From assembly GCA_024244705.1 (NCBI GenBank), contig JAAEOK010000001.1, positions 62,001 to 126,000 of the forward strand: DNA of 64,000 nt, in the 5' to 3' direction. Source of the DNA: Alphaproteobacteria bacterium (GTDB lineage: Bacteria > Pseudomonadota > Alphaproteobacteria > JAAEOK01). This document shows, piece after piece, positions 36,977 to 46,270 of this stretch; position 1 is the first letter of the stretch, and each line of letters begins with the position of its first letter. Under the pieces are notes generated by a model. It saw only the letters and a program-made list of their open reading frames with translations, was not told where the DNA came from and did no database searches. Made by a program: the position numbers and the translations under genes.

Positions 36977-38668
36977 ATGTACGGTAAGCCAGAAATGGGC
37001 AGAAGGTGTCGAAGGCTCGGTGCGGCCGCCGTGGTGTCGCGGCCGGGCGCCATAGCACACGCGGCGCTCCGGCTCTGTGCCGTTGCCGTGGCGTGCCTTC
37101 TTGGCGCCGCCGCGCCGCGGGCCGAGACCGGCGCCGCCGCGACCCTGGAACTCATTCCTTCGACCATCGCGACGGCCACCGCCGTCGAGACCGAGGACAT
37201 CGGTGCGCGGCTGCGCCTGCGCGCGCCGGCCGGCGCGACGCTCGGCGACATTCGATTGTCGAGCTTTTCCAACGACGGCATCGCAGTCACCGTGGAAGGC
37301 GGCGCCGCGGCCGCCGAGCTCGCGTCCCTGGCCGCCGATGACGAGCATCTGTGGATTCTGCAATTGAAACCGACGCGGCCGTTGGCCAAGGCCGCCCACG
37401 TCGTTTTCGAGGTCGTGATGAACGAGCATCGGCAGGGCAAGTCGCCGATCCGCCGCTACCTCTATGCCACGTTGCAGATCGATGCCCCGCCGGCGACCGC
37501 GGTCGCCTCGCTGGTCGCCATCGAAATCAAGGGCGACGACACGGTGCTGTCGCGCGAGCGCCCGGGCACGATCTACGTGGTACTGAAGAACCAGCGCGCG
37601 CGCGACCTGCAGGTCACGGAGATGCGCTGGTTCAAGCCCGATTTCGTCGATCTGTGGCCGGACCGCGCCGACTGCCCAAGGGACCCGCCGCCCGCCGCCG
37701 CCGCGCCGCGCACCCTGGCGGCGCACGGTTCCATCGTCGTGCCGGTCCTGGTCTGTCCGCGGGAGCAGGTGGTCCCCGGCAAATACACCCTGTTGGCGAC
37801 GGCCCATGTCGCCGCGGATGGCGTCACCCTCGGCGCGCTCAACGCGAGCCAGGCGATCGAGATCGGCGTGCTCGGCGAATCCGAGTTGTTGAACCTTCTC
37901 GGCGTGCCCTCGCTGCTCTTACTGCCGGGCTTCCTCCTTCTCATCACGTGGCGGATTCTACAGGCGGTCCGCCCGTCCGATGGGGCCGGCGAATTCTTCC
38001 TGAAGCCGACGGAAGCCGATTTTTGGGCGGTCGCCATCGCCCTGTCGCTCGGTTTCGCCTTCGCCTATCCGTGGCTGACCTGGCTGCTGCTGCCCGGTGG
38101 CGAACGCAACTACTTGATTTCCTACGGCCTGCGCGACCTGGTCTACGTCTACAGCGCGGCCATCGTTCTCGGCATCCTGACCTTCGGGCTGTGGCGTCTG
38201 CAGGCCGCCATACGGGCCAAACTGGCCGCCGCCGAACTCGCCCGCACGGTGCCGGTCGCCGGCGACGGCGAGGTCGACATTGTTCAGAAACTGGCCGCCG
38301 CCGGCGGCGCGATCGACCTCCCGCTGGCGCATCTGAAGAATACCGCGGCAGATCAGGCGCTCTTCATCCTGTCGCCGTGGTCGAGCGCCGAGACGCTGTG
38401 GCTGGCGCCGCCCATGCGGATCACGATCAAGGATCGCTTCGACAAGCCCGAGGACCAGCGTGACGCCTACAACGCGCTCGAACGCATCACCACGGACGGC
38501 GACGTGGATGCCGCCGCGGCGCAATCCATCCTGAGCGACGGCCTGGCCCGCGGGTGGTGGAATGTGGCGTGGTCGACGGTCGGCGCGGTCAACGGCCCGG
38601 TGCAGAAAAAGCCCGACGACATCGAACGTCTGAACCGGCGCCGCCGACTGGTCGAGGAAAGCCCCTAA
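36977..38668 (+). CDS. Unrecognised exported/membrane protein with three TM segments
   Basis: This protein of about 563 residues has a signal sequence (LCAVAVACLLGAAAPRAET), then a periplasmic beta-rich region of ~260 residues with Ig-like character (ATLELIPSTIATATAVETED, LYATLQIDAPPATAV, IYVVLKNQRARDLQVTEM). Three membrane segments follow (LGVPSLLLLPGFLLLITW, WAVAIALSLGFAFAYPWLTW, YVYSAAIVLGILTFGLW), then a cytoplasmic ~130-residue domain. I do not recognise the family. It ends before a strong hairpin. The start (36977 or 36995) is uncertain. Confidence 0.7.
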   Translation: MYGKPEMGRRCRRLGAAAVVSRPGAIAHAALRLCAVAVACLLGAAAPRAETGAAATLELIPSTIATATAVETEDIGARLRLRAPAGATLGDIRLSSFSNDGIAVTVEGGAAAAELASLAADDEHLWILQLKPTRPLAKAAHVVFEVVMNEHRQGKSPIRRYLYATLQIDAPPATAVASLVAIEIKGDDTVLSRERPGTIYVVLKNQRARDLQVTEMRWFKPDFVDLWPDRADCPRDPPPAAAAPRTLAAHGSIVVPVLVCPREQVVPGKYTLLATAHVAADGVTLGALNASQAIEIGVLGESELLNLLGVPSLLLLPGFLLLITWRILQAVRPSDGAGEFFLKPTEADFWAVAIALSLGFAFAYPWLTWLLLPGGERNYLISYGLRDLVYVYSAAIVLGILTFGLWRLQAAIRAKLAAAELARTVPVAGDGEVDIVQKLAAAGGAIDLPLAHLKNTAADQALFILSPWSSAETLWLAPPMRITIKDRFDKPEDQRDAYNALERITTDGDVDAAAAQSILSDGLARGWWNVAWSTVGAVNGPVQKKPDDIERLNRRRRLVEESP

Positions 38669-38674
38669 AAAGGA

Positions 38675-38707
38675 GAGGCGCCGGCGGGTAACCCCAACCG
38701 GCGCCTC
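38675..38707 (+). terminator. Hairpin after the unrecognised membrane protein gene
   Basis: GAGGCGCCGG (38675-38684) pairs with CCGGCGCCTC (38698-38707), and the loop contains a further GGG/CCC pairing. It begins 7 bases past the stop but lacks a T run, so termination may be inefficient or factor-assisted. Confidence 0.6.
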
Positions 38708-38846
38708 GTCGACGGAGATCGTCGCTTCTGCCTACCGCTTCACACGAGTGCTACCATCTTCAGTTTTTCAAGTGCTCTCGCTCAACCCAATCCTGGGCCG
38801 GATACAGCGCTCAGTAGGACATCGAGTCGATACTATGATACGAATC

Positions 38847-39953
38847 ATGGCGTTCGAACGCAATAACGCCATGCCGAAACTTAACAATATTCGCCTCTCA
38901 TTTGTCTGGGTCGACACCATCCCGGGCCTCCTCGACGGCGCGGCACCGGCGGCGGAGCTGGCCTGGCTCGGCCGCCGCGGCGACTTCGTTTACGAGTTCG
39001 ACCGCCGCCAGCAGCCCTATCCGATCGGGGACGCGCTCGACATGCCCTGGCGTCCGCCGGACAGCGGACGCGGGTTCTGGCGGCACTATTTCGAGGACAA
39101 GCGCCCCGCCGCCGTCAACGGCAATCAAGCGTGGAAGAACCTGGCGCCGCTGCGCGAAGACGTGAGCCGGTCTTCCCCGGATGGGGAGGCCTTCACCGAG
39201 ATGCGGGTCTCGGCCTTGTATTTCCCCCACGGCATGGCGCTGGTGCTGACCCTGAACCTGCGCGATCTCGCGCTCGACCTGATGGCGGCGACGAAACGCG
39301 CCATGACGCTGCGTCATGATCAGGTGCTGACGCTCGCCGACGAGCCGGGTAAGCGCTACTCCCTCGACGTGCTCGGCAACACGATCCGGGACCGCCTGCG
39401 CGGCACGCATTTCGCCGGTCTCGCGTCGCATGCCGGGCGCGATCAGCCGTTCAGCGTCGTGACCGTCCTCGAAGCCGCCGATGTCGACCCGTTGGCCGCC
39501 GTCGTCGACGGCGACGAAACCCACCGCGCGCTCGAGGCGATGACCGGCTGGAACCCGCATTTCGAGGCGGTCGATCTGGCCAACGCGCCGATCGCGAAGG
39601 CGCGAGTCGAAAGGCGGACAAGCAAGGGCCTCGACAGCGATCTCTTCTATGCCCGCAAATCCGGCGTCGCGATCTGGCTGCCGCGCGAGCTCGACCGCGG
39701 ACCGAAGGGCCGTACGGCGCTGTCCTGCTTTCACAACAACCTGTTGCATGGCACCGTACAGACGCGGAGTCTGGCCGAATTCGTTCACTGGACCCGGCGC
39801 GAGGCGGCGAAGGGGGTCGCCCTCAGCAACGCCGTCACCAAGCGTGTCCAGCGCGCGGAGACGCTGATCGCCATGATCAAGGCCGGCAAGTATGTGACCT
39901 ACCGCTCACGCTGCCTGGCCCTGCAGATCGCGCAGGCCCTGCCTGACGGCTGA
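38847..39953 (+). CDS. Unrecognised protein, about 368 residues
   Basis: This soluble-looking protein has no signal peptide or membrane helix. Conserved-looking stretches include NNIRLSFVWVDTIPGLLDGA at the N-terminus, RVSALYFPHGMALVLTLNLR in the middle and ALSCFHNNLLHGTVQTRSL near the C-terminus. Codon use matches the backbone, so the gene is likely real. Starts at 38835, 38847 or 38871 are possible; none has a clear ribosome site, and a TATGAT box 7 bases before 38847 would fit a leaderless message. It stands alone between a hairpin and a convergent methyltransferase gene. Confidence 0.65.
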   Translation: MAFERNNAMPKLNNIRLSFVWVDTIPGLLDGAAPAAELAWLGRRGDFVYEFDRRQQPYPIGDALDMPWRPPDSGRGFWRHYFEDKRPAAVNGNQAWKNLAPLREDVSRSSPDGEAFTEMRVSALYFPHGMALVLTLNLRDLALDLMAATKRAMTLRHDQVLTLADEPGKRYSLDVLGNTIRDRLRGTHFAGLASHAGRDQPFSVVTVLEAADVDPLAAVVDGDETHRALEAMTGWNPHFEAVDLANAPIAKARVERRTSKGLDSDLFYARKSGVAIWLPRELDRGPKGRTALSCFHNNLLHGTVQTRSLAEFVHWTRREAAKGVALSNAVTKRVQRAETLIAMIKAGKYVTYRSRCLALQIAQALPDG

Positions 39954-40015
39954 CCACGGCGAGAATGCCCGCCGGTCGCGCACGCCGCGGCGTGTCGAAT
40001 CAGGAATGTGTGCCG

Positions 40016-40765
40016 CTAGGCTGCGTCCTTCTGGGCGTAGAGTACGACGCCGAGATAGCCACTGTGGTTGGTGTATTTGACGTAGGTGCGGACCATGCCG
40101 TGGCGCTGCAGGATGGCGAACAGCCGGTTGAGGCTGTAGGCGTTCCTCTCCATCGGCGGGTCGAGGAACGGCTTGCCCTTGATCAAATTGAGGCAGTTGG
40201 GGGCCAGCGGCAACCCGCGCAGTGGCGAAAGCGCCTGCTTGAACCAATCCTCGCGGGCATAGGTGAAATGAACGACGGCGACGCCACCGGCCACGAGCCG
40301 GTCGAGCAAGCGGTCGAAGATGTGCTCACCGCGGCGCACCGGGATGTGCTGGAAGACGATGTAGGAGTGGATGAAATCATAGCCGCCATCGACCGCCGAC
40401 AAGTCGTCGTCGGAGCGGATCAAGGTCACGTTGGCAAGGCCGCGGTCGTCGCAATTCGCGGCCGCCTCGTCGAGCATCGCCGGCGAGACGTCGACGCCGG
40501 TGCAGCTATCGCTGGCCTCGGCGATGGGGATCAGGATGCGTCCGACGCCGCAGCCGAAATCGAGACTGGCGCGGGGCCGGAAGCCGGCATCGAGATGGTG
40601 GTGGATATCGTCGACGATTTGGGTGAAATGGCGCGCGCCGGTGGCGAAGAAATCGCCGCGCGCGTCGTCGTCCAGGGCACCGCGATAACGCTCGTTGGCC
40701 AACACGCCGTAATAGGCGTCGCGGCGTCCCCACTTCTCCCACATTTTGTCCGTATCGTAGAACAT
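40016..40765 (-). CDS. Class I SAM-dependent methyltransferase
   Basis: This 249-residue protein has motif I LDFGCGVGRILIPIA near residue 68, GVDVSPAMLDEA (motif II acidic end) and YDFIHSYIVFQHIP (post-II). The N-terminus (MWEKWGRRDAYYGVLANERY) matches a group of methyltransferases often linked to sugar or lipid modification. The substrate is unknown. It is convergent with the preceding unrecognised gene and divergent from the glutathione peroxidase gene. Confidence 0.85.
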   Translation of the reverse strand: MFYDTDKMWEKWGRRDAYYGVLANERYRGALDDDARGDFFATGARHFTQIVDDIHHHLDAGFRPRASLDFGCGVGRILIPIAEASDSCTGVDVSPAMLDEAAANCDDRGLANVTLIRSDDDLSAVDGGYDFIHSYIVFQHIPVRRGEHIFDRLLDRLVAGGVAVVHFTYAREDWFKQALSPLRGLPLAPNCLNLIKGKPFLDPPMERNAYSLNRLFAILQRHGMVRTYVKYTNHSGYLGVVLYAQKDAA

Positions 40766-40896
40766 CGCCCGATTTCCGCTGTCTTGTGGTCGCCATCCCG
40801 TCGGCGGCAGGATCGCCGATCAAGGTTAACAAGAGGTGGACGGGGGCCTCGGTGCGGACCTTGCCAGGCCCCGGCAGTCGGGGGACAATGCCGGCG

Positions 40897-41451
40897 ATGA
40901 AACGACTCCTCGCCGCGCTGCTGATCATCTCCGCCGCCGGTACCGCCGGTGCCGCCGCGCCGACAGCGCTTGACTGGCGCGCCGTGCCGCTGCCCGCGCT
41001 CGATGGCGGTGACCTGCCGCCGGCGCTGTTCGAGGGTAAGGTGGTGCTGCTCGTCAACACCGCCTCGTTCTGCGGCTACACCCATCAATACGGCGGCCTG
41101 CGCGATATCTGGCAGCGCTACCGCGACCGCGGCCTGGTCGTCCTCGGCGTGCCGTCGAACGATTTCGGCGCCCAGGAGCCGGGGTCGAGCGGTGAGATCA
41201 AACAGTTCTGCGAACTGACCTACGGCATCGACTTCCCGATGCTCGACAAGCAGCGGGTCAAAGGCGCCAAGCGTCACCCGCTCTATGAATGGGCGGCCGG
41301 CGAAACCGGCCCGGCGGGTGAGCCGCGGTGGAATTTCCACAAGATCCTGATCGACCGCGACGGGCGGCTGGCGGGTTGGTTCCCGACCGCGACCGAGCCC
41401 ACCGCGCCTGCTGTCATCGCCGTGATCGAGGCCGCGTTGGGGGCGGATTAG
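40897..41451 (+). CDS. Exported glutathione peroxidase-like protein (Cys type)
   Basis: This 184-residue thioredoxin-fold peroxidase has a signal peptide (KRLLAALLIISAAGTAGAAA), then LLVNTASFCGYTHQYGGL with the peroxidatic Cys at residue 59 and GVPSNDFGAQEPGSSGEI. WNFHKILIDRDGRLAGWFP provides the Trp/Asn of the active site. It reduces hydroperoxides in the periplasm. ATG 40897 has GGGGGA upstream; an ATG 9 bases earlier is too close to it. Confidence 0.9.
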   Translation: MKRLLAALLIISAAGTAGAAAPTALDWRAVPLPALDGGDLPPALFEGKVVLLVNTASFCGYTHQYGGLRDIWQRYRDRGLVVLGVPSNDFGAQEPGSSGEIKQFCELTYGIDFPMLDKQRVKGAKRHPLYEWAAGETGPAGEPRWNFHKILIDRDGRLAGWFPTATEPTAPAVIAVIEAALGAD

Positions 41452-41539
41452 TCACTAACGGCCCAGTCCAACAGTTCTCCCCAGGCAGGGTTCGGCGAGT
41501 AGACATTGACGAGATCGCGCGGCGACGGCATTGGGACTG

Positions 41540-42781
41540 CTATTCCGAGCCGCCGGCGCGAGGTCTTTCGACCAGCGACTTTCGCAGGGCCGCCTCGGTC
41601 TCGCTCCTCAATTTCGCGACCCGGTCACGAAGACGCGAGCGCGCCGCGTCAATTCCGCCTCGGAGCAGCGTGATACACTGATCGATTTCGGCGTCACCGG
41701 CGGGACCGCTCGCGGAATCTATGCTGATCAGGAACTTATCCGAGCCGACCTGTCGAAAATGCTCGGGTCCCTTGTCCTCGTAAAAGATATGAACCGCGGG
41801 CGTGCCCGCGACATGGGCCAAAATCGTGGAATGCAGTCGCACGCCGATCACGAATTCGAAACCCGAGAAAATCGAAAGCAATTCATGTGGAGTCAGGTCC
41901 GCATCGACCATGGCACACCGGATGCGCGGGCTCAGCAAGGCACGGACCGAGTCGAGGAGAAAGATATCGTCCTCCCAATATTCCGGCTGTGCACGGTACA
42001 TGGGCACCAGGGCGACCTGATGAATGCCGGATTCGGCAAGTTTGTTTAGCGACTTCGCCAAGTTCTCGACCAGGCACTTCATGCGCCCACTCAGCTCCGC
42101 TTTCTTGCGCCGGCGCCGGACCTCGGTCGGGAGCCAGCCACCCTTTTGATGAAACCATCGCCGAAGGTTGACGCCAATGATCGGGGCGGAGACATCGAGG
42201 CCTTTTTCGGTCAGATATTTCGTGCCGAAATCCGGATTTGGCGCCGGTAGCAACAGCGCCGCGTCCGCGGCTTGAATGACATGCCGTGGCGAGACACGCG
42301 CCACATTTTCGAGAAACGAGCCGGCGCGTCGCTCGCGAACCACGGAGCAATCGACCAACGATAGAATTTTCCGAGTCAGCGCTTTGCCAATGCCGCTGCG
42401 AACGGGTCCCGCGCCTTGGCAGGCGAGAACCAAGTGCGAGCCGTATCGCTTCAACAACCATAGCCGCACGAGCAAGAGCGCGAGCTTGGCCGTGCTCCCG
42501 GAATCCTGAAGGTCGACGCCGCCACCCCAAAATACCGGCGCCTTACGGCGCAGTAATGCCCGCTCCGCTGCCGAAATGGTGTAACCGCGCAGCGACGAGG
42601 GCGCCACTGTGACGATATCCGCGATGTCTTTGAAATGATCCGGGTAATAGGTGGAGACAAAGACCGTATCCACGATATCCTGGCGTGCGAGTCCACACAC
42701 CAGGCCCATTTGGCTGGCCATGTCGCCCCTGTTTGCCCGAACCGGGCGCGCCACAAACACAGATGTCGGAACGACATTCAT
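41540..42781 (-). CDS. Polysaccharide pyruvyl transferase family protein
   Basis: This 413-residue protein resembles CsaB/WcaK-type enzymes that add ketal pyruvate to exopolysaccharide sugars. It shows a GT-B-like architecture with APVFWGGGVDLQD and HLVLACQGAGPVRS. The family-typical acceptor end is FEFVIGVRLHSTILAHVAGTP followed by FYEDKGPEHFRQVG. The start overlaps the stop of the upstream GT4 gene (ATGA). It is the last leftward gene of the second glycan locus. Confidence 0.88.
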   Translation of the reverse strand: MNVVPTSVFVARPVRANRGDMASQMGLVCGLARQDIVDTVFVSTYYPDHFKDIADIVTVAPSSLRGYTISAAERALLRRKAPVFWGGGVDLQDSGSTAKLALLLVRLWLLKRYGSHLVLACQGAGPVRSGIGKALTRKILSLVDCSVVRERRAGSFLENVARVSPRHVIQAADAALLLPAPNPDFGTKYLTEKGLDVSAPIIGVNLRRWFHQKGGWLPTEVRRRRKKAELSGRMKCLVENLAKSLNKLAESGIHQVALVPMYRAQPEYWEDDIFLLDSVRALLSPRIRCAMVDADLTPHELLSIFSGFEFVIGVRLHSTILAHVAGTPAVHIFYEDKGPEHFRQVGSDKFLISIDSASGPAGDAEIDQCITLLRGGIDAARSRLRDRVAKLRSETEAALRKSLVERPRAGGSE

Positions 42782-43908
42782 AAGCTTGTCACCGTCGCGG
42801 TTCGGGCGATCGCCTTCTCGTATTGGGTCAGATAGCGATCGGTGACCGACGACCAGGAAAATTCCCCAATGACTCGCGATCGGGCGCGCGCGCCAATTTC
42901 TTCGAGGGTCGCGTCTTCCATGGAAATCAACGTCTCGAGCCGGGATGCGATCGAACCCGGCGACAGGCGGTCGAGATAGACGGCGTTGTCGCCAAGCACT
43001 TCTTTGTTGGCTGGAATTGGGCTGGCCAGCACCACCATTCCGGCGAGTTGGGCCTCGAGCAGATTGATCGGGAAGTTTTCGTTATCGCTCGGAAAGACGA
43101 AAAAAAGACAGCGTTCATACAATCGCCGCCACTCGGCCGAACCGTTCTCAAGCCAGCCGTGGAACTGGATCTTGTGTTGCGGGCAGGCGGTGGCCATCGC
43201 TTTGAGCGCGTCGAGTTCGGGCCCGTCGCCGACAATATGAACGGTTTGCGGAAGGTCCAACTTCTGCAGCGCCTCGAGGAACGAATGGTAGTTCTTGCGC
43301 CGGACGAGGCGCGAGCAAATAAGGAAAGATCGTTGCTTCTCGGTGGCGGCAAAAGTCTCCGCATCTATGCCATTCGGGATCACCGTTATCTGCTGGCTCG
43401 GCCGCTTGCTTTCAACGAGGTCGGCCAGCGACCGCGACGGTGTTACCAAAGCCGCCGCCCGTGACAACGTGCGCTGCCACACCGGTGCCATGACTCTGTG
43501 TGCCAGGCCGAAATTGTCCGGATTGTACCCGGGGACATCAGAGCCATGAGCGGTGATGACCAACGGCGCGTCGAAGCCCGACCCGATCAATCCATCGGGC
43601 AGGATCGCGTGGGCGTGGATGAGATCGCAGTTGTGCTCGGCGAGCAGTTTGCGCACAAGCGGCCGCGCGCGACGCAGGAACCGCAGCATTTCCAGCAGAT
43701 AGCTGCTGTCCTGGTTCTTGCGGCCGCAACGAACCCGGTGAATGACGATTTTTCCTCGCGTTTCGACTGGCGGTAAGTCGCCGAAATGCATGGTCACGAT
43801 CACGATATCGTGGCCGCGCTCGGCCAAATTGATTGCCAGGTTAAGCGCCACATGGCCGGCGCCCCCGCCGATCGGGGGAATTTCCCGCGTGATCACGAGA
43901 ATATTCAT
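42778..43908 (-). CDS. GT4-family glycosyltransferase
   Basis: This 376-residue GT-B protein starts NILVITREIPPIGGGAGHVA (nucleotide-binding glycine loop) and has HAHAILPDGLIGSGF, ITAHGSDVPGYN, IPNGIDAETF, CSRLVRRKNYHSFLEAL and PSDNENFPINLLEAQLAG with the E-x7-E-like donor site. It probably adds a hexose to a lipid-linked or surface glycan. It is coupled to the pyruvyl transferase gene downstream. Confidence 0.88.
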   Translation of the reverse strand: MNILVITREIPPIGGGAGHVALNLAINLAERGHDIVIVTMHFGDLPPVETRGKIVIHRVRCGRKNQDSSYLLEMLRFLRRARPLVRKLLAEHNCDLIHAHAILPDGLIGSGFDAPLVITAHGSDVPGYNPDNFGLAHRVMAPVWQRTLSRAAALVTPSRSLADLVESKRPSQQITVIPNGIDAETFAATEKQRSFLICSRLVRRKNYHSFLEALQKLDLPQTVHIVGDGPELDALKAMATACPQHKIQFHGWLENGSAEWRRLYERCLFFVFPSDNENFPINLLEAQLAGMVVLASPIPANKEVLGDNAVYLDRLSPGSIASRLETLISMEDATLEEIGARARSRVIGEFSWSSVTDRYLTQYEKAIARTATVTSL

Positions 43909-43977
43909 GCGTCCTTGGACTTGTGCATTTCGATCTGTCGAGTTGGCCGAATGTATCTTGTCGGCAGCGGCATTTCC

Positions 43978-44991
43978 TTATTCATCCGGCGCAGTCCCTT
44001 GGTGCGCGGGCGGTGGCTGTCGGCCGAGCAAGATCATGGTTCCGATCCCGCCTTCAAGACAGATCAGGGCGATCAAGGAAAGGCGAATGGATATCGCGAG
44101 AACGATCGCCTCCGTTTCCGGCAGGCCAAACAGCATCAGGGCGCCGGCCCAAATCAAATCCCCCGTCCCCAGAGAAAGCGGTGCGTGAACCGGCAGCATC
44201 GACGCGACTAGAACGATCAAAGAGATCAGTAGGCAGTCGAGCGCGGCTAGCGGCACCTCGAAGGCAAATTGCAGTATCGTCGGAACGGCGATCGCAATTC
44301 CCCACAAGAGCATGGAAAGAATGCCGCAGGCTGCGATCCTCCGCGTGTTGTTGATCCGGTGGACGCCGTCCCGGAATGCGCGTGCGCGTTGGGCCAGCCA
44401 CGATGTGTTGTCGTGGCCGAACGGCCCAAGGGCAGTCAGGCCATAAGCGAAGACCAGCCCGAGTCCCGCGAGAACGGCGGCGATCGCGAGAATTACGGGC
44501 GTTTCCTCCATTCCGACCTCGCGCAACATTTCCTGCCCGGCGATCAAGAGGACGGCGCCGAACCAGGCAAGTATGGCGAGAAGGTCAAACACGCGAACGA
44601 CGATCCACGTCGGCGCGGCCTCGGCGATGCTCCCGGCGAAGCCATATTTCTTCAGCATGACCAAGGCCGCGACCTCGCCGATCTTGAACGGCAGCACCAT
44701 GTTTACCAGGCGCCACTGGGCGAACACCCCGTAAAGCCGTATCAGGTTACCGCGAGATTCGAATAACACGGCAAATCGCAACGCTCGAACCAGGGTGGCG
44801 GAGAGGCTGAATGAGATGCCCAGGGCAAGGACCGCCCAGTCCACGCGCGCCCAGGCATTGCGGAAATCGGCGAGCGTAATTTGGCTGAGCAACCAGACCA
44901 GGATCGCAACGCCGACGACAAGTAACACCGCCGCGCGGCGCCATTTGCGCGCCGGCGCCCCGCCGGTATCGGATTCGTTTTGGCTATTCAT
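43978..44991 (-). CDS. Lysylphosphatidylglycerol synthase TM-domain (YbhN/UPF0104) protein
   Basis: This 337-residue membrane protein has about eight hydrophobic segments and the family motifs FSLSATLVRALRFAVLF and WRLVNMVLPFKIGEVAALVML. LPVHAPLSLGTGDLIWAGAL near residue 260 is also typical. The domain is a putative flippase/permease found in MprF and in glycan loci beside GT2 and GT-C enzymes. A role in moving lipid-linked sugars is possible but unproven. Confidence 0.85.
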   Translation of the reverse strand: MNSQNESDTGGAPARKWRRAAVLLVVGVAILVWLLSQITLADFRNAWARVDWAVLALGISFSLSATLVRALRFAVLFESRGNLIRLYGVFAQWRLVNMVLPFKIGEVAALVMLKKYGFAGSIAEAAPTWIVVRVFDLLAILAWFGAVLLIAGQEMLREVGMEETPVILAIAAVLAGLGLVFAYGLTALGPFGHDNTSWLAQRARAFRDGVHRINNTRRIAACGILSMLLWGIAIAVPTILQFAFEVPLAALDCLLISLIVLVASMLPVHAPLSLGTGDLIWAGALMLFGLPETEAIVLAISIRLSLIALICLEGGIGTMILLGRQPPPAHQGTAPDE

Positions 44992-45055
44992 CTATCGTCG
45001 CGGCCATCTCAAGGTGCCAACAGACGAGCCTTGGCGCCGGTTTGCCGGCGGTCGG

Positions 45056-46066
45056 TCATGGACCGCGTTCGGGGTCGGCATCGTCCTCGGTTCCGCGATC
45101 GGGAAGTTCAACTCGTTCGGCGCTCATGACTTCGCGGTCCTGATCCGAAACAAGCAGTCTCCGAAGGTTGACAATCATTTGAGCAAGCAGCCCAAAGAAT
45201 AGGGTCTGGACGCCGAACAGGAAGGACCCCAGAACCAAATTGACATGCTCGATGGGCCGGTTCAGGCCGCCGGCCAGCCAAATGACGAACTCGACAGCGA
45301 AGACGATCGCCGCGATCGCGAGGAAGAACGCGCCGATCGGTGCGAAAACCTGCATCGGTCGGACGCTGGCCAGCATGGTCAGGATTTGGAGGCCGACCAC
45401 GAACGGATAGCGGAGCGAAACGAATGAGGTTCCGGCGGCGCGCCGGTGAAAGGTGACCGGCGCCTGGGCAAACCGCATGCCTCGGTGGTAGGCGTCGAGC
45501 AGCAGCTGCTGAGTGTAGTTGTAGTCGCCGGGAAGGGAGAAATTTCTCAGGTAGGCGGAGTTGACCGCGAAGATTCCGGGTTGGCTGTCTTCGACCGGCC
45601 ACCCGGTCAGCGTTCGCATGAGCCAGGAAAACGATTTGTTGCCGGCGCGGCGGATCAGCGGCATGCGGTAGGTGATGCCCTCGATCCGGCTGCCGTAGAC
45701 GACATCGGCCGAATCTCCGAGGATCGGCGCGATCAGCGCCGGGATGTCGTTGGGGTCGTGCTGGCCGTCGGCGTCGAGCTTGACGACGATATCGGCACCC
45801 CGGTCCCGGGCGACGGTCAAGGCGGTCCGGACTGCCGCGCCGACCCCGCTTTGCCGCCGGTGCGAGACGACTTCGTCGGCGCCGGCGGCTTCCGCGGCGG
45901 CGCGGGTGTCGTCGATCGAGCCGTCGTCGACCACGACAATCGCGAGGGTGAGATTGTCAGCGGTCAATTTTTCGCCGACCGCGCGCACCGATCGAATCAT
46001 CGGGCCAACGGTGTCGGCCTCGTTGAAGGCCGGCATCACGACAATCAGCCTTTTGCCCATTTTCAC
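45056..46066 (-). CDS. GT2 glycosyltransferase with C-terminal membrane segments
   Basis: This 336-residue protein has the GT-A fold of dolichyl-phosphate-mannose-synthase-like enzymes: VVMPAFNEADTVGPMI, VVVDDGSIDDTRAAAE, KLDADGQHDPNDIPALI (DxD-type) and GSRIEGITYRMPLIR. Two membrane helices follow (FAPIGAFFLAIAAIVFAVEF and VLGSFLFGVQTLFFGLLAQM). It probably charges undecaprenyl phosphate with a sugar that the nearby GT-C proteins use. GTG 46066 has AGGGG 6 bases upstream; ATG 46060 is the alternative. Confidence 0.88.
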   Translation of the reverse strand: MKMGKRLIVVMPAFNEADTVGPMIRSVRAVGEKLTADNLTLAIVVVDDGSIDDTRAAAEAAGADEVVSHRRQSGVGAAVRTALTVARDRGADIVVKLDADGQHDPNDIPALIAPILGDSADVVYGSRIEGITYRMPLIRRAGNKSFSWLMRTLTGWPVEDSQPGIFAVNSAYLRNFSLPGDYNYTQQLLLDAYHRGMRFAQAPVTFHRRAAGTSFVSLRYPFVVGLQILTMLASVRPMQVFAPIGAFFLAIAAIVFAVEFVIWLAGGLNRPIEHVNLVLGSFLFGVQTLFFGLLAQMIVNLRRLLVSDQDREVMSAERVELPDRGTEDDADPERGP

Positions 46067-46270
46067 CAGCGTCCCCTTGAAGGTTGCGCTCTAGCCGGTC
46101 GATTTAGCAGATCACAGCCGATATGGTAAGCGTTGCCCCCTCGTCTTTGTCGTATCGGATGGGTTGCCGCGATGTCTTGTGGGCTCGATCGCGATGCGGC
46201 CAAAAGTGTCTGACAACATAAGCTAACTGTAATAGCATCGCCGGCTCGCCAGTCGAATTGGGTAGGCCAA

